This document shows positions 22,271 through 32,197 of a DNA stretch of 64,000 nt, piece after piece. How positions within the stretch are numbered: the stretch's first letter is position 1; each line of letters opens with the position of its first letter. Source of the DNA: Isoetes taiwanensis (taxonomy: Eukaryota; Streptophyta; Lycopodiopsida; Isoetales; Isoetaceae); the NCBI GenBank assembly GCA_021234155.1, contig JAJEKV010000058.1:6398600-6462599 (forward strand), written 5' to 3'. Below the pieces are notes generated by a model that worked only from the letters and a program-made list of their open reading frames with translations, searched no databases and was not told the DNA's origin. A program made the translations under genes and the position numbers.

Positions 22271-25200
22271 CTATCTCAAAAGCGGGGCAACTCGAGGAAG
22301 AGTATGGCTTTCATCTTCAATAACACAGAATCGACAACAGGCACATAGTCTCGCTTCGCAAAAGAATTCGCACCGCTCCCATCTACCTGTCTCAATCCGT
22401 AGCCTGTGGGACCCCGTGTGAATTGATGCAATAGCTACAAGCTTATTCCTGGACAATGAAGCAAGCAAATAAGCTTGGGGCCCTGGTGCCAAGGTGGGAT
22501 TTATGTGTGCATGATAATGACCCGCCACTTGGGCCAAAGTAATCTGCGTCCCATATCTTTTGAGAAAAAGCGACCATTGAGATATTGTTGCAAAAGCTCG
22601 GGATCGAATCGGCAAGCATCATCGCAAAGGTATCGGTTGCACAAACCCCAACGGGCAAACCATGTAGTGCAATGCTCTTTCTAACATCGTTTCAAACGCT
22701 GAGTAGATTCAGCCATGGCAAGTGCAAGAACATGATACCTAACATCATCCATGTGGTGCACCTTGCAGATATAGTGGAGATGGCGCTTCATGGCAGAATG
22801 TTGAAGAGGCCAAAAACCTGTCTCTTGTAAAAGAATAGCATAGGGCACCGTTGTTTTAGCTCCAAGGCTGTAAGTGAGAAAGGACTTTTGCACCCGCTCC
22901 AAGCTCTCCCAAGCACTAACTTCAGAACCATACAGTAAAACAGGCTCTACCAAAGCCCGAAACAATCATGGCTTTCCGTGGCCAATCATGAATTTCTGCG
23001 TGAAAACAATTGTTTTGCATTGCATAGAGTGCTCTCCATCCAGCAGCCACCCGCTTGGTAATACATTGTTCCCAAAGTGTGTTCTTACAGAATTCTACAC
23101 CAAGATACTTGTAGCTATCTATAACTTCAAATTCGCGGCTATCATAGTGCATAGTGGGAGCATTGTGACGAGAAGATTGAACTACCAAAAGCTTGTTCTT
23201 TTGGAGATTAACACGCAGACCTGTGTTCTCACAAAAACTGTGCAGAGCATGTAAATGTTGCTGCATACTAGCAGCGGTATGTGCCAGAAGTGAAATATCA
23301 TCAGCATACATAAGTTGCCTAATGATATAGTGTGCCAAATATGGACCTCCGCCGCCATGATTATCAAGCCATTCTTCCAATTGATCAATGTACAAGCCAA
23401 AGAGTGTAGGAGATAAAGGGCAACCCTGATGAACTCCAATATTGCTAGTGATTTGAGTACCTGATGCTGGAAATTTAGCAAAAACCCTTTCATAGAGCCG
23501 ATAAACTGCATTTTGAAGATCTTGTGGAACTCCAAAGCGCAAGCAAAGCGCCGCCAAAGAAGCTCGCGGTAATCAGTATCAAAAGCGTAAAAAATCCACA
23601 AAGCATATATAGAGGTCTTGTTTCAAACTTCGACTATGTTCAATAAGCATGCGTAATGTGAAAATATGGTCTATTGTAGAATGGCATGGACGAAAGCCTG
23701 CCTGTCCTACAGCACGTACACCAGTATGTTCTGCCCATGATGTCAACTGCTTCTCAGTAAGACTGGCTAAGAGCTTGGAAAATATGGAACTTACCATGAT
23801 CATACAATAATTAGAAGGGTCATGCTTATCACCTGCTTTGTAAATTGGTACGACCTTATTGACAGCCCAAGTTTCTGGCAAGCCTTCTTGCAAAGCTTGA
23901 TTTAAAAGAGTAGTGATGATTGGAAGCAATAGCGACCCCCGCCCCTCCCATTTAAGCAATTCTGCTTGCCAACCTTGAAGATCAGGAGACTTGCCATTAG
24001 ATAGATTCCGCAGTCCTTCTTTGACTTCCTCCTCTGTGAATTGAAGAATATCACCTACAAAAGGAGGCACGTAATTAAGGACCCCGGATGATCATATAAG
24101 TGGACCAATCGCCATCCCATTGCTTTGATAGAAATATGTCCAAGGGTAGGAGGTGGTCGATATAATATTTTGCTTTGTAGGTCCGAGGCTCACGTAGCGA
24201 TAATTCAAACATTTGCTTCGATGCTCGAACAAAGCGTGCCTTCTTGCATTTCAAAACGGACTTATAATTCTGAATGGCATTATGTCGTATCCGGCTCAAC
24301 TATCGCTCGCAATTGTTGTTTAAGCCGCTTGCGCTTCATCAAACCGTGCATTTCTAGGAAAGGATTTCCTACCAAAGATGAGCAACACCGTGGCGCGCGT
24401 ACCAAAGCAAGAGACAGCAGAAGTAAGCAAAGCATCAGCAAATGCTGCATTACGCTCTTGAAGAGCTGGGTAATCCAAAATACCTGCAAGCGCAGGAGCT
24501 AATGTCTGTTCATATTCAAAAGATCTAGAATAAGTCAAGCGAATGTGAGGGGCAGGAGCCTGGATAGCAATGGGTTGAAGAGGTGGAAGCTGCCACTTTA
24601 ATGACAAATAAACTGGATAGTGATCAGATTTTATCTCCTCATCTCTATGCCTTGTGCCAATTCGAAAATCTGAAATGAGATCCAAGGCTTGCACTTGGGA
24701 AATGACATAATCAACAACACTAGTACTACCACCCTGCCTATCCTGTCTGCATGTAATACCTTTAGAATGCGGCCATTGCTCTAAGCCATTACAAAGTACC
24801 ATCTCAAAGACTTCACACAACTGGATGAGCTCCCTTCCAAATGTTGAGACGGGTTTATTAGCATCAGGCGATGAACATGGAAAGACTGTATCATTAGCAG
24901 ACATCCATAAAGGGTCACGGACATCCTCAACTATGAGTTGAGCAGCTTGCATTTCAGCAGTGCGAGCATTGAAATCACCAAGAAGAATAACATGCCCCAA
25001 CTGTTTGAATTGAGCAATGTCATCATAAAGATCACCATAGGGATCACTGCGAGCGACATCATATTCATCATAAAAAGGTGATGATGTAGGTGGGAAGTAA
25101 CAGGCAGCAACAAAAAGGGTACTACTATTGTGGCAATAAAGTTTGATCCACATGTAGCGATTATATCTATCAGCTTTATGAAGCGTGATATATGGAGCAA

Positions 25201-25426
25201 GGGCATCCTTGAAATAGCAAGCAACTCCACCGCAACCTCGTTGCCCATGACATTCATTAAATAATGAAAAGAATTGATAGCCTGTAAAATGAGGTAGCTG
25301 TTTGGCTGAATGCTCCCACATTTCCATGAGCAGAAGGATATCCATATCTTTTGCAATGGGATTCAAGCCATCACCTTTACGCCAGGGAAAACCTCGACAA
25401 TTCCAAGACACCAACCGAAGACACAT
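22271..25426 (-). pseudogene. Third LINE ORF2: endonuclease-reverse transcriptase, broken
   Basis: Starts at ATG 25424-25426 (MCLRLVSWNCRGFPWRKGD). Endonuclease residues: SWNCRG, LLLMEMWEH, ILLGDFNART and, in the same frame, SDHYPVYLSL. After 24320 the frame changes several times. RT pieces: LSNGKSPDLQGWQAELLK, KVVPIYKAGDKHDPSNY, QAGFRPCHSTIDHI (24070-23579), GVHQGCPLSPTLFGLYIDQL and QLMYADDISLLAH (23557-22922). Next comes a thumb-like part (EPVLLYGSEVSAWESLERVQ) and a C-terminal Cys/His patch (CACCRFCVIEDESH). At least five frame changes or stops are needed. The EN sequence and the C-terminal ED-x-H pattern are distant from copies 1 and 2. Confidence 0.88.
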
Positions 25427-25429
25427 TTC

Positions 25430-26989
25430 CTAGGAAGGTACATTTGAGGTATGAGCAGTGCGAACTGAGGAGGCTGGAGCAATAGAGGCGGCAGCGGCAG
25501 CAGTAGCAGCAACATCAGCAGCAACAGCATCAAGGGTACCATTAGCAACATCGTGAGAGGAATGAAGAAGATGTGGTGGGTGCAGAAGATGGAACAACAC
25601 GAGGCGCATTTGCAGCGTTGGTGTGTACATGGGAAATGGGAGAATGTACTTTAACACCAGCAGTATGAGTGACCTTAGCATGATGAAAGGCGTCAGCAAA
25701 GGTTGCATGTGATGGTGTAAAAATACGTAGTTTTCCACGAATCAGTGCAGCCTTACCACCATTCTTTTGAATGTCCTGGACCTTTTGCAAATTCTGGCGT
25801 CTGGCTAACTGTTGGGACTTAGTAAGATCAAAATCCAGATAGAAAGATGTCCCTTTCAATTGCTTGGCCTGCTTGAGGATATCCATTTTAGTACTCAAAT
25901 TTCGCACTGAAAATTTCACTATGCGCGGGTGGTGGGGCTGCAATGCTCCAACCCTATGTGCAGCAGTGACAACAACTGGTGTTGTGAAGTCCAATTTAGC
26001 TAACACCAAAGTCTGTACCTTCTGTTGCAAGTCCTCTGATGCTTCTTCTGGCATGCCACGAATTACCAGATTACACTGACGGTTGTGCCTATCAATGTAT
26101 TCTCTACGCCTCTGAGCAGATGTAGATGCAGGTGTAGATGCAAAACCTGTTACATGAGAGTTTTGAAATTGGGGGGAGGATGAACTAGGCATGGATCTCA
26201 CATTAGGATCATGATGCTTTGAAGAAGTTGGAGGTGCCTTGGTTGCATGAGAATAGGAACGTTCCAAGGCAGCAACTCGACTAGATGTGTCCTTAGCAAG
26301 CTCAGTCACTTGGCAGATCATGCTTTCTTCCAATGCTCGCATACGAGTATTACAACACGTAGATACCTCAGAGACATGGCGGAGTAAATCTTGTCTTTGC
26401 TTGCCAATATCAACCATTAGATGCTCCACAGTCATATGACAAACAGCAAACTCCAACTTTGCGCTCTCAATTGCTTCCCAAAGCTTTGCATGTTCAACAT
26501 GAATTTTGCCAGTGAGCGTTGTAAGGTCGTTACGACACTTTTCCAATTCAGACCTCAATGCACATCGAAATTGTGTCATCTCTTGTTGCTGCATGTGCAA
26601 AGTAGCTGTAAGAATGTCAAACTTGTTCTCTAGGTCTTTTTGAAGCAAATTGACATAGAGAGGAAGACGTGTTGGACGAGGGACCTTGGAGAAATCATCT
26701 GGGGTCAATGCCTCAGCAATCTGCTTCCTTTCATCATCCTGAGTTGAACCTCCAACGCATGTTGGAGGTGTGGCTGAGCGATATGCACTTCCAACACCTG
26801 TAGCAAATGCAATCTGCTCCCCATCAGGACTATGTGGTGAACCTCCAATGCGTGTTGGAGGTTCGTCTTGGCCAGTTGCACTGCCAACACCTATAACGGA
26901 TGCAATCTGCTCTCCATCATCATGTGTTGAACCTCCAACGCATGTTGGAGGTTCGTCTGGGCCATTTGCTCCACCAACACGTGTGGGAA
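25430..26989 (-). pseudogene. Third LINE ORF1: L1 ORF1p-like coiled-coil/RRM protein (3' part)
   Basis: Resembles animal L1 ORF1p (Transposase_22). An N-terminal array of about 30-aa repeats (PPTCVGGSTHDDGEQIAS-like) is followed by a long coiled coil (ENKFDILTATLHMQQQEM to AALERSYS), a basic linker, an RRM-like part (RQCNLVIRGMPEE, VVTAAHRVGALQ, RIVKFSVRN) and a C-terminal part with KMDILKQAKQLKGTSFYLDF and DLTKSQQLARRQNLQ. The main frame stops at 25542; an overlapping frame (25738-25430, Ala-rich) ends TAG three bases before the ORF2 ATG and is probably the true C-terminus after a frameshift. The gypsy element starts inside codon 26988-26990; the ATG at 27026 belongs to its LTR and is not the real start. 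Confidence 0.85.
26749..26951 (-). repeat. Three hairpin-bearing tandem repeats in LINE ORF1
   Basis: The repeats have a period of 90-93 bp. Each carries CCTCCAAC-N4-GTTGGAGG (26749-26768, 26842-26861 with one mismatch, 26932-26951), an 8-bp stem with a four-base loop, and codes for PPTCVGG-like residues. Confidence 0.85.
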
Positions 26990-27333
26990 TGTTGGGGTCG
27001 TCACCACTCACCACACCATTCACCACTCACCACATTCGTCACCACTCACCACACTTGTCACCACTCACCACATCATATACCGTATATAGAGTGATATACG
27101 CGCATGCACGCGTGCAGGATATTTGCACGTATGCATTGTGGGATGATCATTACAGTATTATCTGAGCAGAGAAGAAGAACAGAGGGAGATGGAGTATTGA
27201 GAGGGAGGATTTTGATTGATCTAACTATGGAGATGACGATTCTTTGTGTTGTGCATTGCCTTGTTCTGATAGATTGAGCTTGTATTGTTGGGTTTTTCAT
27301 CCTTCTTGCAAGGTTAGAGTTCAGGCCCTAACA
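26990..27333 (+). repeat. Gypsy left LTR (344 bp)
   Basis: TGTTGGGGTCGTCACC to CAGGCCCTAACA. The first 90 bp consist of CACCACTCACCACATTCGT-like tandem units; this copy has one 19-bp unit fewer than the right LTR. Confidence 0.95.
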
Positions 27334-27336
27334 ATT

Positions 27337-27351
27337 TGGCGACCACGGTGC
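27337..27351 (+). other. Candidate primer-binding site
   Basis: TGGCGACCACGGTGC starts 3 bp after the left LTR. It begins with TGG, as expected for pairing with a tRNA 3' CCA. It is not the initiator-Met complement, and I cannot name the tRNA with certainty. Confidence 0.6.
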
Positions 27352-27522
27352 TCGACAGACCATTGATCGGCAAGAATTTCCATTGAAAAGGAGTTGTTAC
27401 CATTGGTATTGGTGTTCGTCGGTAAAGAACGGCACCATTGTGAAAGGAGCAATTTCTTGTGTGAAGGGGATTTTGCCGTAATTGATTTGTGGAGTAAAAT
27501 TTGACCAGGGGAGCATAGTTTT

Positions 27523-28335
27523 ATGCCCAAAAGAAGTAAGAAGGAGATCCCACTAAGCTCTATCGTAACAAGAAGGGGACCGGTGAGTCAATCTTTGGGC
27601 TCAAAATTGCATCAAGATTCAATTTCGTTTTCCGATTTGGGAGCAGATCTGGGGTCTAGTTCTCAGATCCAGGAGGTTTTGATTCCATTTACCGATCTAG
27701 ACGGTAATCCAATTTCGTTTTTCAAATTGAAGGGAGATTCAATTTCGTTTTTCCAATTTCAAGAAACCCAAGAAGGGGCAGAGATGGCTGTATTACCACC
27801 TATGGTATGGGGTTTGCAGACAATGGGGATTCCAAAGTTTGATGATCTGGTGGATCGGGATCCTTTGAAGCATATTGTGAAGTTTGAGAGGTATTGCCAA
27901 GAATGTGTAAGTTACCTACCGGGTGATTATTTGCTTTGGTTTCATAGTTCTTTGCAAGATTCAGTGGAGGAATGGGCACAAACGCAGCCAGATACCATGA
28001 CATATCAGGAATTAAAGGAAGCTTTCATTGCTAATTATCAAGAAGTTCATGATAAGGAGAAGACTATGGAAAGGTGGACCAATTTCACACAAAAGGAAGA
28101 TGAATCAATTAGAGAGTATAATCAGAGGTATATTGCGGTTCTCAAAGCCGTGGTTCATTGGAAGATTGCAAGGAATGATGAAATGGATATCCAATGGTAT
28201 GTGAAGGGGCTGAAACGAGCTATTGCTCATAAGGTGAAGGCCAAACAGCCTACAACATTGCTAGAGGCACAAAAGTATGCTCTCAAGGCTGAAGATAAGC
28301 TGGGATACATTCATGAAGTTGCTGCCCGAGCATAA
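27523..28335 (+). CDS. Gypsy gag (270 aa)
   Basis: Structural capsid protein. ATG at 27523. The N-terminal 85 residues contain three near-repeats of an ISF word (DSISFSD, NPISFFK, DSISFFQ). The retrotransposon gag domain follows from about residue 90: MGIPKFDDLVDRDPLKHIVKF, LPGDYLLWFHSSL, VEEWAQTQP, MERWTNFTQKEDESIREYNQR and a final KVKAKQPTTLLEAQKYALKAE. The zinc knuckles usual at the gag C-terminus are instead in the next frame (pol ORF), which begins before gag ends; the 59-bp overlap (28277-28335) implies either a +1 shift or a one-base mutation. Confidence 0.88.
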   Translation: MPKRSKKEIPLSSIVTRRGPVSQSLGSKLHQDSISFSDLGADLGSSSQIQEVLIPFTDLDGNPISFFKLKGDSISFFQFQETQEGAEMAVLPPMVWGLQTMGIPKFDDLVDRDPLKHIVKFERYCQECVSYLPGDYLLWFHSSLQDSVEEWAQTQPDTMTYQELKEAFIANYQEVHDKEKTMERWTNFTQKEDESIREYNQRYIAVLKAVVHWKIARNDEMDIQWYVKGLKRAIAHKVKAKQPTTLLEAQKYALKAEDKLGYIHEVAARA

Positions 28336-31300
28336 AATGCAGGATATTGCAGCCAAGATTTCTAAGCTTACAATTGGTGAGAAGCCAAGGGAGGTGCAGT
28401 TTATTACTTGTGAGTATTGTGGGTCTATTGGACATTCTGATACTACATGTAGATTGCTGAAATTCTGCTCAAGATGCCAAATAAAGGGCCATAATGACCA
28501 AGAATGTAGGGAGAAGAGATTCTTTGAGAGAGCCAATCCGGTATTTGCTGTTATGCAACAAGCACCATCTATTCCTATTCAACCAATGCAAGCAGCATCT
28601 ATCATACCACAAGTTCCAATGATGCCACAAGCTCCAATTGCCCAACAAGTTCCAATGGGTTCCACACCAATGGTGCAGCCAAAACAGGGATGGTATCCAA
28701 GTAAGGCTCATTTATATTGCAAGTTATGTGATAAATTCAAGCATGATGAGACTACTTGTTGGAAAATCCATGGAAAACCAGAATGGGCAACCAACAAGTA
28801 TCCACCAAAGCAGCAAGTGTTTGAATCAGTACCTCTTCCTAATAATGATGTTCGCATTCAAGATGCAAAGTACGTTGATAATCCTCAAGTTAAGGCTCTT
28901 ATTGAGGAGCTTAAGAAGCAAGAGAAGGCAAAATCAGTAGTAAATTGTGGATTCGTTGAGGTCGACAGTGACCCATTTCAGCAAGAAGAAGAGATTGGAG
29001 AAGTAAATGCGGTTACAAGATCACAAAAGGTGGTGCAAGAACCAAGAGTAGTGCCAATTGTGGAGAAGACTAAGACATCTTGTCCAAAGGCTTTGAAGGG
29101 ACAAGCTTTGAAGGTATCAACACCTAAGAAGGTGCAATTCAATGTGCTGCCCACAGAACAGTTTCAGTCTATAGAAGAAAATCAGCCCATAGTGATGCCT
29201 CCTATGGTGGATGAGGAAATTCAAAATGAAGATGATGTGATCAGCCAAGTTTTGGCTACTAAAGTTACACTTACTCTTGAGCAATTGATGCATTATTCTC
29301 CAAATTTGTTGCAAAAGTTAGGGGAAAGAACAACATCAGAAATTTCAGTCCAACAAATCATATCAAATGATACCGACAAGAGGAGAATGGAGCCACCAGC
29401 CCGGCAATCCAAGGATCCTGGGCCATTTCTTTGTGATGTAAGTATTAATGGATATCTAATCAAAGAGGCCAACATAGATACCGGCAGTGGAGTGAATGTA
29501 ATGCCTTACCACATAATGCTTCAAGTTGGATTGAAAATGATGGAACCGACAACTATGATGCTCAAAGCATTCAATCAAATGAAGGTGCAGCCTATGGGAG
29601 TCATAAGAAATGTTTTATGCAAGGTTTATGAGGTGGAAGCAATCTTGGATTTCATGGTTTTGAAATTTCCAGAGAGTGTGCATGCTGAAACTTATACTTT
29701 GTTGCTGAGTCGTACATGGTTAGATGCCGTACAAGCTGAGACTTCATGGAGGAAGCGTGAAATGAATATCTTTCAAGGGGAATACAAGGTTACTATAGAT
29801 CATCCTCTGAAATCAGCAAAAGGTACCTTTCTTTGCAATCCTTCTTTGAGCAGCCCACAGTTAGAAATCAGCAAAGAGAATGCTATGGTGTCTAGGCAGC
29901 AAGGTCTTAGTTGTTTTCATGTCTTGGAAGTGGGTGACAGGGAAGATAAGACTTTGTACAAGTGGTTAAAAGGTACCCAAATTTCAGAAATATGTCATTT
30001 ACAGCAGCAAGTTGCAGATAAGTATCTCCGAAGACTTGAAAGTATTGGTGAAGGTGAGTTACAAGAGACTCTTGTAAACATGCAGGAGGAGTCCATTCAA
30101 AGACCCATTGGGGAGAGTTTATTTCAGCAAGAAATTGATCAAGATCAAGTAGAGATGCTGATTTTGACATCAAGCATGGATGGGGTAAACAGAAATCAGC
30201 CCACTATACAAGGACAAGCCGCTGGGTGGCATGCGCACATTCTGGAGGATGAGGTAAATCAGATCAGTCCATATTCACCACAGTCATTACAGTCACCACA
30301 TGCACCAAATTCATCACAATCATCACATCCACCACATCCATTACAGTCACCACAGTTACCACAGTCACCACATTCGTCACTGTCACCACATTCACCACAT
30401 TCGTCACTGTCACCACATTCACCACATTCACCACATTCATCACAGTCACCACATTCAGTAAAAAACATCAATATTTCTCAAGGAAATCAAGAAGAATTGG
30501 TTACCATTGGAGGCGATCTTACTCAAGAGGAGGAACGTGATTTGATATCTTTGTTAAGAGAATTCAGGGATGTTTTGGCAAGAAATTACAAAGAATTGAA
30601 AGGCATTCCACCAGAGGTTGTGGTTCATACCATTGATTTGAAACAAGGATCAAAACCAGTCCAACAAGCTCAAAGGAGAATGAGTCCAGCAATAGAGGAG
30701 CAAGTAAAGGTTGAAGTCATGAAGCTTTTGGAGGCGGGCTTTATTGTACCAGTGCCAAATTCAGATTGGATCAGCTCTATTGTACCAGTGAGAAAGCCAA
30801 ATAAATCAATCCGAATATGCATTGATTACAGGGATCTCAACAAAGCTACTAAAAGAGATCATTTTCCTACACCATTCATAGACACTTTGTTGGATATTGT
30901 TGCAGGAAATCAGGCCTATTCTTTCTTGGATGGGTACTCAGGATATAATCAGATCCAAATCTATCCACCACATCAAGCAATGACGGCTTTTCGAACACCT
31001 TTTGGCATCTATGCTTACAAGGTATTACCTTTTGGCCTCACAAATGCTCCAGCCACATTTCAGAGAGCTATGACATATGCTTTTCATGATATTTTAGACT
31101 TTTTGAGAGTCTTTATAGATGACTTGACAGTGTTTTCGAATCCAAGAAGGGATCACTTGGATCATCTCAGAAAAGTTCTTGAAAGATGCCGATTGTATGG
31201 CATAAGTTTGAATCCTGCTAAGTGTATTTTCTTCACTAGAGGAGGAAAACTATTGGGCAATTATGTTTCAGAAAAGGGATTACAAGTGGATCATGGTAAG

Positions 31301-32197
31301 ATTGCAGCCTTGGAGAAGGTAAAACCACCTACAAATGTATCCCAAGTGAGAAGCTTATATGGACAACTCAGTTTTAGTAGGAGGTATTTGCATAATTTTG
31401 CTAAAGTAACCCAGCCACTTGTGAATTGTATGAAGCAAGGGCAGAATTTTAGATGGAAGGAGGATGCTCAACAAGCATTTGAATGGTGCCTTGGACAATT
31501 GAAAGAGAGAACTTTGCTGATTCCTCCAAGAATGAGCGAGCCTTTTCATTTATTCTTTACAGTTTGGGAGCAAGCTTTGGCTGTCACACTATGTCAGAAA
31601 AATCAGCAAAAGCATTATGATGTGAATTACTATGCTAGCAGGTTGTTAACTCCACAAGAGCAGAAATGGACTCATGTGGAGCATCTTGGGTTGGCATTGA
31701 AGTGGGCCTTGAACAAATTTAGACATTATCTTCTTCCTTCACAATGGAATTCAGCAAATGTACAGTATGTTTACATTCATATGGATGTGAACCCGTTGCC
31801 ATGCATTTACAACAAGACTGTCCAAGATCCTAAGTTTACAAGATGGGCTCTTATCATACAAGAATTTGAGTTGAAGTATGTTAAGATGGCTCAAGGAGCT
31901 CATAATCCAAGTGCCTATTTGAGTAGTGGTGCTGAAATAGAAGAGGAAACAGACCAGCAAGTAGCATTTCAGGATAATGGAGTATTACAGGGGTTCATTG
32001 AGACCGTGGATCTTTGGTATGCCAATATATACAGGTATTTACAGGATCAGATTTATCCTTCATCATTTTCAAAAGCAAATGTAAGCATGCTCTTAGAGTA
32101 CAAGCAAACGGGTTATGTGGTGCATGAAGCTATTCTTTATAAGAGGACTATGGAAGGTCTCTTATTAAGGTGTGTTGCTGGGTCAGCAAACTCATGA
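28277..32197 (+). CDS. Gypsy pol: zinc knuckles-protease-RT-RNase H (1306 aa)
   Basis: Three CX2CX4HX4C knuckles (residues 45-58 CEYCGSIGHSDTTC, 64-77 CSRCQIKGHNDQEC, 148-161 CKLCDKFKHDETTC). Aspartic protease near 400 (NIDTGSGVNVMP). A Ser-Pro-His repeat linker at about 664-731. RT with RICIDYRDLNKATKRDHFP, LPFGLTNAPATFQRAM and the active site FIDDLTVFS (about 945-953). RNase H with YYASRLLTPQEQKWTHVEHL; the first catalytic Asp expected in the DASDxAIGAVL-like segment is not seen (FFTVWEQALAVTL). The frame ends at 32197, just before the integrase HHCC domain, which continues in the next frame. The first codons may be out of use if translation comes from gag by frameshift. Confidence 0.93.
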   Translation: MLSRLKISWDTFMKLLPEHKMQDIAAKISKLTIGEKPREVQFITCEYCGSIGHSDTTCRLLKFCSRCQIKGHNDQECREKRFFERANPVFAVMQQAPSIPIQPMQAASIIPQVPMMPQAPIAQQVPMGSTPMVQPKQGWYPSKAHLYCKLCDKFKHDETTCWKIHGKPEWATNKYPPKQQVFESVPLPNNDVRIQDAKYVDNPQVKALIEELKKQEKAKSVVNCGFVEVDSDPFQQEEEIGEVNAVTRSQKVVQEPRVVPIVEKTKTSCPKALKGQALKVSTPKKVQFNVLPTEQFQSIEENQPIVMPPMVDEEIQNEDDVISQVLATKVTLTLEQLMHYSPNLLQKLGERTTSEISVQQIISNDTDKRRMEPPARQSKDPGPFLCDVSINGYLIKEANIDTGSGVNVMPYHIMLQVGLKMMEPTTMMLKAFNQMKVQPMGVIRNVLCKVYEVEAILDFMVLKFPESVHAETYTLLLSRTWLDAVQAETSWRKREMNIFQGEYKVTIDHPLKSAKGTFLCNPSLSSPQLEISKENAMVSRQQGLSCFHVLEVGDREDKTLYKWLKGTQISEICHLQQQVADKYLRRLESIGEGELQETLVNMQEESIQRPIGESLFQQEIDQDQVEMLILTSSMDGVNRNQPTIQGQAAGWHAHILEDEVNQISPYSPQSLQSPHAPNSSQSSHPPHPLQSPQLPQSPHSSLSPHSPHSSLSPHSPHSPHSSQSPHSVKNINISQGNQEELVTIGGDLTQEEERDLISLLREFRDVLARNYKELKGIPPEVVVHTIDLKQGSKPVQQAQRRMSPAIEEQVKVEVMKLLEAGFIVPVPNSDWISSIVPVRKPNKSIRICIDYRDLNKATKRDHFPTPFIDTLLDIVAGNQAYSFLDGYSGYNQIQIYPPHQAMTAFRTPFGIYAYKVLPFGLTNAPATFQRAMTYAFHDILDFLRVFIDDLTVFSNPRRDHLDHLRKVLERCRLYGISLNPAKCIFFTRGGKLLGNYVSEKGLQVDHGKIAALEKVKPPTNVSQVRSLYGQLSFSRRYLHNFAKVTQPLVNCMKQGQNFRWKEDAQQAFEWCLGQLKERTLLIPPRMSEPFHLFFTVWEQALAVTLCQKNQQKHYDVNYYASRLLTPQEQKWTHVEHLGLALKWALNKFRHYLLPSQWNSANVQYVYIHMDVNPLPCIYNKTVQDPKFTRWALIIQEFELKYVKMAQGAHNPSAYLSSGAEIEEETDQQVAFQDNGVLQGFIETVDLWYANIYRYLQDQIYPSSFSKANVSMLLEYKQTGYVVHEAILYKRTMEGLLLRCVAGSANS
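30268..30471 (+). repeat. Trinucleotide-periodic TCACCACAT minisatellite in pol
   Basis: About 200 bp of TCACCACATTC/TCACCACAGTC units encode SPHSPHSSLSPHS-like residues between protease and RT. Similar TCACCACATTCGTCACC words form the start of the LTRs of the same element. Confidence 0.9.

Noticed and set aside
26990-27026. ATG at 27026 as the start of the third LINE's ORF1
   Set aside because: It lies inside the gypsy LTR in antisense; the frame is open there by chance. The real upstream coding sequence resumes at 34048.
27337-27351. Naming the primer tRNA of the gypsy element
   Set aside because: The 15-bp site fits the position, but I cannot match it to a specific tRNA without a search.
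30259-30471. Cys-rich minus-strand ORF
   Set aside because: Antisense shadow of the Ser-Pro-His minisatellite in the gypsy pol.
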